NCBI RefSeq assembly: GCF_023229105.1
Contig: NZ_JALNZY010000069.1
Span: 1-10,271 of the forward strand
From: Sulfurimonas sp.
Lineage (GTDB): Bacteria; Campylobacterota; Campylobacteria; Campylobacterales; Sulfurimonadaceae
DNA: 10,271 nucleotides
Direction of reading: 5' to 3'
The position numbers were made by a program, and so were the translations under genes. The stretch's first letter is position 1, and the number at the start of each line of letters is the position of its first letter. Under the pieces are notes generated by a model that was given only the letters and a program-made list of their open reading frames with translations, was not told the origin of the DNA and searched no databases. Below, piece after piece: positions 1-7,513 of the stretch.

Positions 1-626
1 ATGGTAAAAGCTATGATGAGGTACTCGATTTGATGGTTGAAAATGGCGTGGATTCAATGCCTGGAGGCGGAGCGGAGATATTTGATGAGAAGGTGCGTGA
101 TTATATCTGCAAAGGCAAAGTAACCTCTGATCAGTGGTTTGAGATTCATAGAAAGTGGCATGAGAGAGGCAAAAAAAGTAATGTTACTATGCTCTTTGGA
201 CATGTAGAAAACAGAGCAAACCGAATAGACCACATGATGAGAATTAGAGAGCTTCAAGATAAAACAGGCGGTTTTAACTGCTTTATCCCTCTTGTATATC
301 AGACTGAGAACAACTATCTAAATATAAAAGAGCCAATAACTGCAAACGAGATTTTAAAAACTATGGCAGTTAGTCGCATAGTTTTGGATAATGTGCCAAA
401 TCTAAAAGCGTACTGGGTAACTTCAACGGTAAATCTTGCTCTTGTGGCTCAAGAGTTTGGCGCAAATGATTTAGATGGTACTATAGAAAAGGAGTCCATA
501 AACTCTGCAGCGGGCGCCAAGAGTGCAAACGGTGTGAAGCTAGAAGAGTTCACGGCACTTATAAAAAATAGCGGATTTATTCCTGTAGAGAGAGACAGCA
601 TCTACAACGAAATTAAAGTCTGGTAA
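1..626 (+). CDS. mqnE: Aminofutalosine synthase MqnE, C-terminal part (5' end outside window)
   Basis: This is the C-terminal ~207 residues of a radical SAM enzyme of the futalosine (alternative menaquinone) pathway. MqnE joins SAM to the product of MqnA to make aminofutalosine in the cytosol. The open frame runs in from the left edge (codons from base 3), so the TTG at 30 is internal and not a start. Visible family motifs are DSMPGGGAEIFD, the stretch containing MLFGHVE, ELQDKTGGF with the following FIPL, and the terminal ERDSIYN. FIPL and the ERD(S/T)xYN ending favour MqnE over its paralogue MqnC, which usually reads FIPW and differs at the tail. The radical-SAM CxxxCxxC cluster would lie upstream and cannot be checked here. 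The gene stops at TAA and the next gene starts 3 nt later, so the two are probably co-transcribed although their roles seem unrelated. Confidence 0.9.
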   Translation, partial: GKSYDEVLDLMVENGVDSMPGGGAEIFDEKVRDYICKGKVTSDQWFEIHRKWHERGKKSNVTMLFGHVENRANRIDHMMRIRELQDKTGGFNCFIPLVYQTENNYLNIKEPITANEILKTMAVSRIVLDNVPNLKAYWVTSTVNLALVAQEFGANDLDGTIEKESINSAAGAKSANGVKLEEFTALIKNSGFIPVERDSIYNEIKVW

Positions 627-629
627 TGC

Positions 630-1448
630 ATGGACATATCGGTTGTAATTCCCACATATAACCGATATGATGCGTTAAAAAGGGCTTTAAACTCCGTCTA
701 TACTCAAACACTTAAACCAAAAGAGGTCATCATTATAGATGATGGCTCTACGGATAAAACTTCACAAATCAAAAACCTTTTTCCAAATATAAAATATTCT
801 TATCAAAAAAATTCAGGCGTATCAAGTGCTAGAAATCTGGGCATAAAAAACTCTACATGCGAGTGGATTGCATTTTTAGACTCTGATGATGAATGGCATG
901 TAGATAAATTAAAGCATCACGCAGAGTTTCATAAAAATTATCCCAAGGTGCATATGAGTTATACGAATGAGAAGTGGATTAGAGATGCTCTTGAAGTAAA
1001 GGTGCCTAAAAAATTTCATAAATTTGGCGGAGATATCTTTATAAAGTGTCTTTCGCATTGTATCATCGCCCCCTCGGCGGCATTTATGAAAAAAGAAATT
1101 TTTACGTATGTTGGATACTTTGATGAGAGCTTAGAAGTTTGCGAAGATTATGATATGTGGCTTAGAGTTTCTCTGCAAAATGAAATTGGCTTGATAGCAG
1201 AGACTCTTTGTATAAAATATGGCGGATGCGATGATCAGCTGAGTGCAAAACATTGGGGAATGGACAGATTTAGAGTAAGAGCTTTAGAGAAATTGCTTGA
1301 TTTGGCGTTACCAAAAGATAAAAAAGATGCTGTTATAGAAACTTTAGTGCAGAAATATACCCTTCTTTTAAAGGGTGCTATTAAATATGATAAAATAATA
1401 GAATCTAATGAGTACAAAATAAAATTGCAGAGATATAAACTTGAATAA
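630..1448 (+). CDS. Family 2 (GT-A fold) glycosyltransferase, partner of pglB
   Basis: This 272-aa protein has a typical GT2 N-terminus: a first beta strand with VVIPTYNR (residues 5-12), the nucleotide-binding IIIDDGSTD (34-42), the metal-binding DSDD (84-87), and an ED-x-DMWLR segment (172-179) that carries the usual catalytic-base region. No membrane helix is visible, so it should act at the cytoplasmic face on a lipid-linked or other acceptor using a nucleotide sugar. The ATG at 630 is preferred because it puts the conserved strand immediately after the start, although the ribosome site is weak and coupling to mqnE is likely. Its last 8 nt overlap pglB, which suggests a role in the glycan that PglB transfers. 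In Campylobacter, a GT2 enzyme (PglI) adds the branching glucose to that glycan. This protein could be equivalent, but sequence alone does not show its donor or acceptor. Confidence 0.88.
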   Translation: MDISVVIPTYNRYDALKRALNSVYTQTLKPKEVIIIDDGSTDKTSQIKNLFPNIKYSYQKNSGVSSARNLGIKNSTCEWIAFLDSDDEWHVDKLKHHAEFHKNYPKVHMSYTNEKWIRDALEVKVPKKFHKFGGDIFIKCLSHCIIAPSAAFMKKEIFTYVGYFDESLEVCEDYDMWLRVSLQNEIGLIAETLCIKYGGCDDQLSAKHWGMDRFRVRALEKLLDLALPKDKKDAVIETLVQKYTLLLKGAIKYDKIIESNEYKIKLQRYKLE

Positions 1449-3570
1449 TTTAAAAAAAGAGACAAAATTAACACTGCTTTATATAGCAGTTGCATTTTCA
1501 TTTTCAGTAGCTGTGAGGATGATTTGGTTTTACCAGTTTGCCAACTATGAGGCTTTTAAGTTTAACTCCGAGTTTATGATAAACACCAATGATGGTTACT
1601 ATTGGGCTGAGGGAGCAAGAGATATTTTAAGCGGTATTTCTCAAGCAAACGACCTCTCGCCGATAACCTCTGCTACTTCGCAATTAACGGCACTTCTTGC
1701 ATTTGTTTTGCCTTTTTCTTTTGAGAGCTTGATTCTGTTTATGCCGGTCTTTTTAAGTTCGCTTATAGTCATTCCTATAATATTAATCGCCAAAAATCTG
1801 GACAATCTAAATATGGGGCTAATAGCGGCACTTTTGGCAAGTATCGGTTGGAGTTATTATAACAGGACAATGATTGGATATTATGATACCGACATGTTAA
1901 ATATAGTGCTTCCTATGTTCTTGCTATGGTCGATTATCTGGGCGATTAAAACAAATGAAGATAAGTATCTCATTATCACGGCTATTGATATTTTGATATA
2001 CAGATGGTGGTATCCGCAAAGTTACTCGCTAGAGTTCTCATTTTTTGCTCTTATACTTCTTTATGCTCTTATCTGGGATAGAAAAAATACCTACAACTAT
2101 AAACTTTTAGCAATCATGATGCTTGCTATGATTGGAGTTGAGGGATATATAAGACTCGTTTTGGTTTTGGGAATCTTTTATATTTATAAGCAAAAACGCT
2201 TTGACAAATATATCTACTATATTTTGGGTGCGTCGATACTCATCTTTTTTGCATCAGGCGGGTTTAACCCTATTTGGGGTAATTTAAAAGGGTATGTTTT
2301 TAAAGATGCTGTGAGTGTTGGCGAGGAGGGATTGAAACTCCACTTTTACTCAGTTATGCAGACTGTTAAAGAAGCGGGACACATATCCTTTGAGATGTTT
2401 ACAAACCGCATAAGCGGACATGTAGTTACATTTGTTGCTTCGGTTGGAGGATTTATCTATTTGGCGTACAGACACAAAATCATGCTCTTTGGGCTTCCTC
2501 TTATCGGTCTTGGATTTTTAGCGTATGTCGGAGGGCTTCGCTTTACTATCTATGCGGTTCCTGTTTTGGCTTTTGGAGCTGCTTTTTTGATTACTGAAGC
2601 AGCGCGCTATATGCCGACAAAAAGGTTGAAATTTCTAACTATTACTGCGTTAAGTATGGCTATTTTATATCCAAATATAGCTCATGTTCAAGAGTACATG
2701 GTTCCTACGGTATTTAATGCGGATGAGGTTGAAATATTAGACACTTTAAAAAACAGAGCTGGTAGAGAAGATTATGTAGTCTCCTGGTGGGATTACGGCT
2801 ATCCCCTGCGATACTACAGTGATGTTAAAACACTCATCGATGGGGGAAAGCACAGTGGAGCCGTAAACTTTCCTGTGAGTTTCATACTTACAAATCCTCA
2901 AGATGTATCGGCAAAAATGGCAAGACTTGATGTTGAATACACGGAGAAAACCTTTAAGTTTAAAGAAGATAATAAGGAGCTGATTAGAGATAAAAATCTA
3001 ACGATATTCTCAAACATAGAGCAGATGACAAAGGATTATGGATTTAGTGATACGAATGATTTTTTGCTCTCACTGCAGACAGATATAAAGCTTCCGGACA
3101 AAACAAGAGATATCTACCTCTATCTGCCATACAGAATGTTGGATATCTACCCTACGGTTGAGATGTTCTCAAACATAAATCTTATGAACGCCAAGATGAA
3201 GGAGCGTTCACTTTTTTATGTCTCAAAAATGTTTAAACAAGAGCAAAATATTATAAATCTCGGATATGGAATTTTGTTTGATACGCAAAATGCTACAATA
3301 ACTATAAATAATCGAAAAATGCCTGTAAAGAGATTTGTTCAAACATCTTATAGTCAGAACATGAAATTTTCAAAAGATATACAGGTGTCAAACCCCGCAG
3401 AGAATATAACGGTTATATATATGTCAAGTTTTAACACTTTTTTAGTCGTTGATGAAAAAACATATAACTCGCTCTATGTACAGTTGATGCTCTTAGAGGA
3501 GTATGATAAAACTCTCTTTGAAGAGGTTATTATGACTCCGCAGGCAAAAGTGTACAGATTAAAAGTTTAA
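1441..3570 (+). CDS. pglB: Oligosaccharyltransferase PglB (STT3 family)
   Basis: This inner-membrane enzyme transfers a preassembled glycan from a polyprenyl-diphosphate carrier to Asn in periplasmic D/E-x-N-x-S/T sequons. Its 709 residues are close to the ~713 of Campylobacter PglB. An N-terminal multi-helix membrane domain covers about residues 10-410 and a soluble periplasmic domain follows. The catalytic set appears complete: D51 in NDGYYWAEGARD, the D149-T-D151 metal motif in GYYDTDML, the TVKE (TIxE-type) loop with E311, R367 in GLRFTIY, WWDYG at 449-453 for sequon recognition, and the bacterial M-x-x-I motif at 566-569 that contacts the -2 acidic residue. The start is the TTG at 1441, which has AGAG at 1429-1432 and overlaps the end of the glycosyltransferase gene. 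No other pgl genes (pglA, C, D, E, F, H, J, K) are in the window, so this copy lies apart from any main glycan locus. Confidence 0.96.
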   Translation: MNNLKKETKLTLLYIAVAFSFSVAVRMIWFYQFANYEAFKFNSEFMINTNDGYYWAEGARDILSGISQANDLSPITSATSQLTALLAFVLPFSFESLILFMPVFLSSLIVIPIILIAKNLDNLNMGLIAALLASIGWSYYNRTMIGYYDTDMLNIVLPMFLLWSIIWAIKTNEDKYLIITAIDILIYRWWYPQSYSLEFSFFALILLYALIWDRKNTYNYKLLAIMMLAMIGVEGYIRLVLVLGIFYIYKQKRFDKYIYYILGASILIFFASGGFNPIWGNLKGYVFKDAVSVGEEGLKLHFYSVMQTVKEAGHISFEMFTNRISGHVVTFVASVGGFIYLAYRHKIMLFGLPLIGLGFLAYVGGLRFTIYAVPVLAFGAAFLITEAARYMPTKRLKFLTITALSMAILYPNIAHVQEYMVPTVFNADEVEILDTLKNRAGREDYVVSWWDYGYPLRYYSDVKTLIDGGKHSGAVNFPVSFILTNPQDVSAKMARLDVEYTEKTFKFKEDNKELIRDKNLTIFSNIEQMTKDYGFSDTNDFLLSLQTDIKLPDKTRDIYLYLPYRMLDIYPTVEMFSNINLMNAKMKERSLFYVSKMFKQEQNIINLGYGILFDTQNATITINNRKMPVKRFVQTSYSQNMKFSKDIQVSNPAENITVIYMSSFNTFLVVDEKTYNSLYVQLMLLEEYDKTLFEEVIMTPQAKVYRLKV

Positions 3571-3592
3571 CCTTTATTGTGGTGTGATTAGA

Positions 3593-3598
3593 TAGAAT
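3593..3598 (+). promoter_or_regulatory. Possible -10 element upstream of galU
   Basis: The only real gap in this arm (3571-3631) contains TAGAAT, a plausible sigma-70 -10 hexamer, 33 nt before the galU ATG. No -35 box sits at standard spacing: a TTGTGG is only 10 nt upstream. Campylobacterota promoters often lack a clear -35, so this is possible, but the region is AT-rich and the match may be chance. A good ribosome site (AGGAG at 3621-3625) follows. Confidence 0.25.
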
Positions 3599-3631
3599 AT
3601 ATAAAAAATTAGAAGTTTTCAGGAGTGAAAA

Positions 3632-4471
3632 ATGCCAAAAGACAGAACAAAAATTTCTAAATGCCTTTTCCCTGCCGCAGGATACGGAACAAGGTTTCTT
3701 CCAGCTACAAAAGCGATTCCAAAAGAGATGCTTCCTGTACTTACAAAACCACTTTTGCAGTATGGTGTCGAAGAGGCCATAAGTGCGGGAATTGATACGA
3801 TGGCGATTGTTACGGGTCGGGGAAAACGAGCCATAGAGGATCACTTTGATATCTCCTATGAGCTTGAGCATCAGATAAAAGGGACATCCAAAGAGCACTA
3901 TTTAACAGAGATTAGAGCCGTTATTACAAGATGTACCTTCTCATATACGAGGCAGATTGAGATGAAGGGGCTCGGACATGCGATACTTTGCGGCGAGACA
4001 CTTATCGGGGATGAGCCTTTTGCTGTTATTTTAGCTGATGATTTATGTGACAATAATATAGATTCAGTCCTTACCCAGATGGTAAAACTTTATGAGAAGT
4101 ATCGCTGCTCAATTATAGCAGTTGAAGAGATACCGCCGGAAGATAGCAATAAATACGGTATCATAGCGGGTAACATGGAGGAGGATGGCGTTATCAGGGT
4201 AGCGAATATGGTAGAAAAACCAGACCCTAAAAATGCCCCTTCAAACCTTGCAATTATCGGAAGGTATATACTCACACCTGATATTTTTGATATCTTAAGA
4301 GAGACAAAACCCGGAAAAGGCGGGGAGATTCAGATAACAGATGCTCTTTTAACTCAGGCAAAAGAGGGTAGAGTAATTGCTTATAAGTTTCAAGGTAAAA
4401 GATTTGATTGTGGAAGTGTGGATGGCTTTGTAGAGGCCACGAACTATTTTTATAATAAAAGCAAGGGATGA
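3632..4471 (+). CDS. galU: UTP-glucose-1-phosphate uridylyltransferase
   Basis: This cytosolic enzyme makes UDP-glucose from UTP and glucose-1-phosphate for surface glycans. At 279 aa it has the normal bacterial GalU length. Family motifs in order are the nucleotide-binding loop AAGYGTRFLPATKAIPKEML (15-34), Q108 with GLGHA (113-117) for uracil contact, the metal aspartates in ILADD (133-137), VEKP (194-197) with the sugar-binding E-K pair, GGEIQITDAL (230-239) and FDCGSVDG (258-265). The ATG at 3632 is well supported by AGGAG about 6 nt upstream. It stops 3 nt before pgi, so the two form a pair: Pgi links fructose-6-P to glucose-6-P, and GalU activates glucose-1-P after a phosphoglucomutase not seen here. 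A link to glycan assembly by the upstream genes is inferred from position and substrate. Confidence 0.96.
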   Translation: MPKDRTKISKCLFPAAGYGTRFLPATKAIPKEMLPVLTKPLLQYGVEEAISAGIDTMAIVTGRGKRAIEDHFDISYELEHQIKGTSKEHYLTEIRAVITRCTFSYTRQIEMKGLGHAILCGETLIGDEPFAVILADDLCDNNIDSVLTQMVKLYEKYRCSIIAVEEIPPEDSNKYGIIAGNMEEDGVIRVANMVEKPDPKNAPSNLAIIGRYILTPDIFDILRETKPGKGGEIQITDALLTQAKEGRVIAYKFQGKRFDCGSVDGFVEATNYFYNKSKG

Positions 4472-4474
4472 AAA

Positions 4475-5695
4475 ATGAACTATCAACATAACTTTAACCC
4501 GGCTCTCTCAGATGAGGATATTTTTAACCAAATTGTAAAAGAGAAGGATTATGTAGGGTACTATAATCTTGTATTTAGCGATACTTCAGAGTATAAAGAG
4601 TACGCAAAATCTCTCAAGCAAAAAAACATAATCATAATAGGCATAGGCGGAAGCACTCTCGGTACTTACGCTATATATAAGTTTTTAAAACACTCAAAAA
4701 AATTGAGTAAAAAACTCTTTTTTTTAGAAACAACCGACCCTATAGATATAAAATCAAAGTTAGAAAATATCGATTTAGAAGATACTCTTTTTATCGTTAT
4801 CTCAAAATCCGGTACTACCATAGAGACTATCTCTATCTTTAAATATATTCACTCTCTTGTTACATGTGATAAAAACAATACGCTTGTCATAACGGAAAAT
4901 GACTCTAAGCTACATGAATACGCAAAAATAAATAGTATAAAGAGCTTTGATATAGCAAAAAATGTAGGCGGAAGATTCTCTGTTTTTAGTGCGGTGGGTT
5001 TAGTTCCGCTTGCCATTGTGGGGATAGATATTGATGCTCTTTTATTAGGTGCTAAAGATATACATGACTCATTTTTCAATAAAACAAAGACATACGAGAG
5101 AGTTCTTAAAAAAGCAAGATTTTTCGTAGAATATAAAAACAATTTTAATATCAATGTCGTCTTTTCCTACTCCTCAAGATTGGATGGTTTTAATCAATGG
5201 TATATTCAACTATGGGGAGAGAGTTTAGGCAAGGTTGATATCAATAGCACGAGACAGGGACTTACTCCTATAGGAATCATCGGTCCTATTGATCAACACT
5301 CCTTTTTACAACTTATAGTTGAGGGCAGACGAGACAAGACGGTAACAGTTATAAAGGTTCATGATTTTTATAACCACTTAAAGATTCCGCATATAAAACT
5401 TGATGGTTTTGAGGAGCTAGATTATATCGACAGTATAGAGTTCTCAGCTCTTATAAATAAACAAGCAGATGCAACTATTGAGTCTATTAACAACCTTAAT
5501 GATATCCCGTGTGATGTGCTAACCATAGACAGCATAAGCGAGAAATCTATTGCAAGTCTTATGTATGAGTATGAGCTCTTAACATCAGTTTGTGCTAAAT
5601 TTATGCACATAAATGCGTATGACCAGCCCGGAGTTGAGGCTGGAAAGAGTATCCTAAAACAGAAGCTTAAGGCGGCAAAAAATACCCAAAAGTGA
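4475..5695 (+). CDS. pgi: Glucose-6-phosphate isomerase, short form
   Basis: This cytosolic enzyme interconverts glucose-6-phosphate and fructose-6-phosphate. At 406 aa it is much shorter than the ~550 aa E. coli enzyme but keeps both family signatures. Visible are the phosphate-binding GIGGSTLG (56-63), SKSGTTIET (110-118), signature 1 NVGGRFSVFSAVG (163-175), the active-site region with WGESLGK (247-253, E249 being the likely base), DQHSFLQL (273-280) with the conserved His, and signature 2 around YDQPGVEAGK (382-391) with the conserved Lys at its end. The ATG at 4475 has AAGGGATGA just upstream, provided by the end of galU. No catalytic residue appears lost, so I expect an active enzyme. 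A hairpin plus T-run follows within 50 nt and probably ends the transcript. Confidence 0.95.
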   Translation: MNYQHNFNPALSDEDIFNQIVKEKDYVGYYNLVFSDTSEYKEYAKSLKQKNIIIIGIGGSTLGTYAIYKFLKHSKKLSKKLFFLETTDPIDIKSKLENIDLEDTLFIVISKSGTTIETISIFKYIHSLVTCDKNNTLVITENDSKLHEYAKINSIKSFDIAKNVGGRFSVFSAVGLVPLAIVGIDIDALLLGAKDIHDSFFNKTKTYERVLKKARFFVEYKNNFNINVVFSYSSRLDGFNQWYIQLWGESLGKVDINSTRQGLTPIGIIGPIDQHSFLQLIVEGRRDKTVTVIKVHDFYNHLKIPHIKLDGFEELDYIDSIEFSALINKQADATIESINNLNDIPCDVLTIDSISEKSIASLMYEYELLTSVCAKFMHINAYDQPGVEAGKSILKQKLKAAKNTQK

Positions 5696-5703
5696 GGCTA
5701 TAT

Positions 5704-5747
5704 AAGCTTATTTAGCCACGCTAAGTGGCACTTAAGTTTACCTTTTT
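5704..5747 (+). terminator. Intrinsic terminator after pgi, in the convergent gap
   Basis: The 73-nt gap between the converging genes holds a hairpin. The inner stem GCCAC (5715-5719) and GTGGC (5725-5729) flanks the loop GCTAA. The outer stem is 5704-5710 with 5733-5739 and has one G-T wobble. A T-run (TTTTT, 5743-5747) follows on the plus strand, as expected for pgi. On the minus strand the T-rich stretch lies several bases away, so it would serve the opposite operon less well. Confidence 0.7.
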
Positions 5748-5768
5748 CAAGGCAATACTCTTGTAAAA

Positions 5769-6950
5769 CTACTCTATTTCATGCCCTACAAATTTGCTCA
5801 TGTTGTTCAGTATTTCGCCACCTTTTCTAAAGCTAAGACCGCAAGCTTCATAAGCAAAGAAAACTCCTGCTTGATACTTCTCTTTGTTCTCATCCATGTT
5901 TAATTCTACATACTCTTGATAAACTTTTTTATAGTTATCATAAGGACCATCTTGCTTGCTTAATACACTTCCGTTGGCATCAACTATCTTTATGTTTGCA
6001 CCTTCTCTGCCAAAAACAGGCTTTTGTACTTGTTTAATCCCTTCTAGAGGCTCAAAGGAGCTCTTTAGAAGATAAGGCGAATCAGGAAACAGATCATATA
6101 AAATCTTCAGCATTCCTTTTGATTGAAAAAGCAGTGTATATGCCGGATTTAAGATTATGGCATTTTGATTTTGCATGATATTGCTTAGAGTTGTTGCAAG
6201 TTCAGGCTCGTCAGTTGCTATATCTTCCCAAGGGTAGAGCTTAAACCAGTATTCGTATTTATTGTCGTCTCTATCATAGATGCCCTCCTCATCAAACTTT
6301 ACATTTTGAAGATACTCAAAACCGGTGTAAAAACCGGCATCTGTTGCAATTTGCTGAAGCAGTTTTGTTGTTGCTTCCTCCTCGTCATTGCCATGAACGC
6401 TTGAGAAGAGTATTTTCCAGCCGTCATATCTTTCATCAAAGAGTTCTGTATCCTCAAAAAGTGTAATAAGGCGTTTAAAGTTCTCTCTTATTGCATCGTA
6501 AACATTGTTAAACTGGCGCTCTTCATCTAGAGAGTTTTCTTTTAAAAGTGCCCACTGCAGAAGTGCGGTTTCAAACAGAGATGTTGGTGTATCTGCATTA
6601 AATTCAAGAAGTTTTATGGGTTTGTTATCCAAGCCGCCTGCTAGATCAAATCTACCGTAAATATGCCAATGGACATCATTTTCCCAACTCTTTTTAATAG
6701 CATCTATAAGATTAAAAGGGATTCCTATCTCAAAAAAGAGGTTGTTTTGTATAACATACTCAGTAGCTTCGGCATACATGTCATAAAGTTCGTTTACAGC
6801 CTCATAGTAAGCTTCAGCTTCTTCTTGCGTAATCTTTACCAAACTGTTGCTTATATATCTGCTACTGTCACTATCTGTATGCCATGTAAAGCCAAGCTTT
6901 TCTAGCTGCTGGGTTTTAAGAGGTTTTATTTTTCTTAATTTAATCAACAT
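5769..6950 (-). CDS. Glutathionylspermidine-synthase-like ATP-grasp ligase (YgiC/YjfC family)
   Basis: This is a C-N ligase-type protein of the GSP_synth family, the size of E. coli YgiC (~386 aa) and without the amidase domain of full GspS. Numbered from the ATG at 6950 (393 aa), it keeps the R100-x-D102 and E116-x-N118 metal/phosphate set (YGRFD, LLEFNADTPTSL), FKLYPWE (237-243), and the ATP-grasp lysine loop KPVFGREGAN (310-319). In GspS, equivalent residues activate the C-terminal glycine carboxylate of glutathione for attack by spermidine. The true acceptor and donor of YgiC-type proteins are not established to my knowledge. The start is ambiguous: TTG 6953, ATG 6950 and TTG 6947 all follow a GGAGG at 6958-6954. 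The ATG gives the classic TGATG overlap with the lipoprotein stop. No signal peptide is seen, so it should be cytosolic. It is last in the operon. Confidence 0.9.
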   Translation of the reverse strand: MLIKLRKIKPLKTQQLEKLGFTWHTDSDSSRYISNSLVKITQEEAEAYYEAVNELYDMYAEATEYVIQNNLFFEIGIPFNLIDAIKKSWENDVHWHIYGRFDLAGGLDNKPIKLLEFNADTPTSLFETALLQWALLKENSLDEERQFNNVYDAIRENFKRLITLFEDTELFDERYDGWKILFSSVHGNDEEEATTKLLQQIATDAGFYTGFEYLQNVKFDEEGIYDRDDNKYEYWFKLYPWEDIATDEPELATTLSNIMQNQNAIILNPAYTLLFQSKGMLKILYDLFPDSPYLLKSSFEPLEGIKQVQKPVFGREGANIKIVDANGSVLSKQDGPYDNYKKVYQEYVELNMDENKEKYQAGVFFAYEACGLSFRKGGEILNNMSKFVGHEIE

Positions 6951-7513
6951 CAACCTCCATACGTAGAAGTTCTTGACGTTGAGGAGGTGGAGCTGCCAAA
7001 AAAGCTTTTTTTGCCCGAAGCGTTTGATGCTTTGGCAGCAGCGGAGCGACTGTAAGCACTTTTGTTTACAGAAGATGATTTTGAAGCAAAGTTTTTGTTG
7101 TTCATCAGAGCATTACCTATCATATTGCCTAAAAGTGAGCCCGCCGCAACTGCAAGGATAGTTCCGGCTAAACCCATTCCTGCACTGCTATCACTACTTG
7201 AGAGTGTCTCAGACGTTCCCTCTTGAACCTTTTTGTACTCCTGTTCTGCCAAAAGTTTCATCTCAGCTTCATTCATAAAACGCTCAACGGGGTTGCCGTT
7301 TTCATCTTTTTCTCGGATTATTGCTCTGCTTGGACCCTCTGTTGGCATCTCTTCGACTATAATATATTTTCCGTTTGCTTGCTGCTCTATAACTAAATAT
7401 CTATTTTGCGGCTCCCGCTGCTCTTGAGAAGAACATCCGCTAAGGGCGCTCATCATAACTAAACCGGCACTTCCAAGTGCAACTCCGTTTGCCAGAGAAG
7501 AAATATGTCTCAC
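6950..7513 (-). CDS. UPF0323-type lipoprotein with glycine zipper and Ser-rich tail
   Basis: This 187-aa envelope lipoprotein resembles the UPF0323 family known from Helicobacter and Campylobacter; its function is unknown. It has a signal peptide with the lipobox LSGC (Cys27 the expected lipidated residue), an acidic globular part (about 30-100), and a hydrophobic glycine zipper (112-136) with G125-x3-G129-x3-G133. A tail (141-187) follows in which 20 of 47 residues are Ser or Thr. The only charged residues after Asp108 are Lys and Arg, and the chain ends in Tyr-Gly-Gly. It contains no D/E-x-N-x-S/T sequon, so PglB is unlikely to glycosylate it. The start is a GTG at 7513 overlapping the upstream stop (GTGA), with AAGGA upstream. 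The stop overlaps the ligase ATG. Pairing with a YgiC-like ligase recalls ygiB-ygiC of E. coli, where YgiB is also a lipoprotein. Confidence 0.85.
   Translation of the reverse strand: MRHISSLANGVALGSAGLVMMSALSGCSSQEQREPQNRYLVIEQQANGKYIIVEEMPTEGPSRAIIREKDENGNPVERFMNEAEMKLLAEQEYKKVQEGTSETLSSSDSSAGMGLAGTILAVAAGSLLGNMIGNALMNNKNFASKSSSVNKSAYSRSAAAKASNASGKKSFFGSSTSSTSRTSTYGG
6954..6958 (-). promoter_or_regulatory. Shine-Dalgarno of the ligase gene, inside the lipoprotein's Gly-Gly codons
   Basis: The strong GGAGG is formed by the last two sense codons (GGA GGT) of the upstream lipoprotein gene. It lies 0 nt from TTG 6953, 3 nt from ATG 6950 and 6 nt from TTG 6947. By spacing alone TTG 6947 fits best. 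By codon strength and the TGATG stop/start overlap, ATG 6950 fits best. Either way, translation of the two genes is tightly coupled. Confidence 0.75.

Noticed and set aside
30..32. TTG at 30 as the start of a 198-aa gene
   Set aside because: The frame stays open to the left edge with MqnE-like sequence, so the gene begins outside the window.
1359..1376. Inverted repeat ACCCTT/AAGGGT near the end of the glycosyltransferase gene
   Set aside because: It is a six-base stem without a following T-run, inside coding sequence and upstream of an overlapping gene. It is probably a chance match.
3530..3898. 122-aa minus-strand open frame opposite galU, and other similar antisense frames (for example 1235-1501, 4849-5154, 7233-7427, 9412-9645)
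   Set aside because: They lie wholly or mostly within well-supported genes on the other strand, encode no recognisable motif and have compositions typical of antisense translation.
4691..4725. Alternating A/T runs in pgi (A7, A6, T8) with two mutually exclusive short stems (ACTCAA/TTGAGT and GAGT/ACTC)
   Set aside because: It looks like a terminator or antiterminator, but the stems are very short and A/T-only except for two pairs. The bases encode Lys-Lys and Phe-Phe in an AT-rich gene that reads through intact. Slippage is possible but not supported.
6323..6344. Repeated CCGG units forming a small palindrome in the ligase gene
   Set aside because: They come from two similar Gly-Phe/Thr-Gly-Phe codon groups. 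The stem is short and there is no regulatory context.
5769..6950. Annotation as a true glutathionylspermidine synthase
   Set aside because: It lacks the amidase domain and matches the YgiC/YjfC subgroup, for which that activity is not established to my knowledge. Only the ligase fold is supported.
6950..7513. The lipoprotein as a PglB glycosylation target
   Set aside because: All its asparagines were checked, and none sits in a D/E-x-N-x-S/T context.
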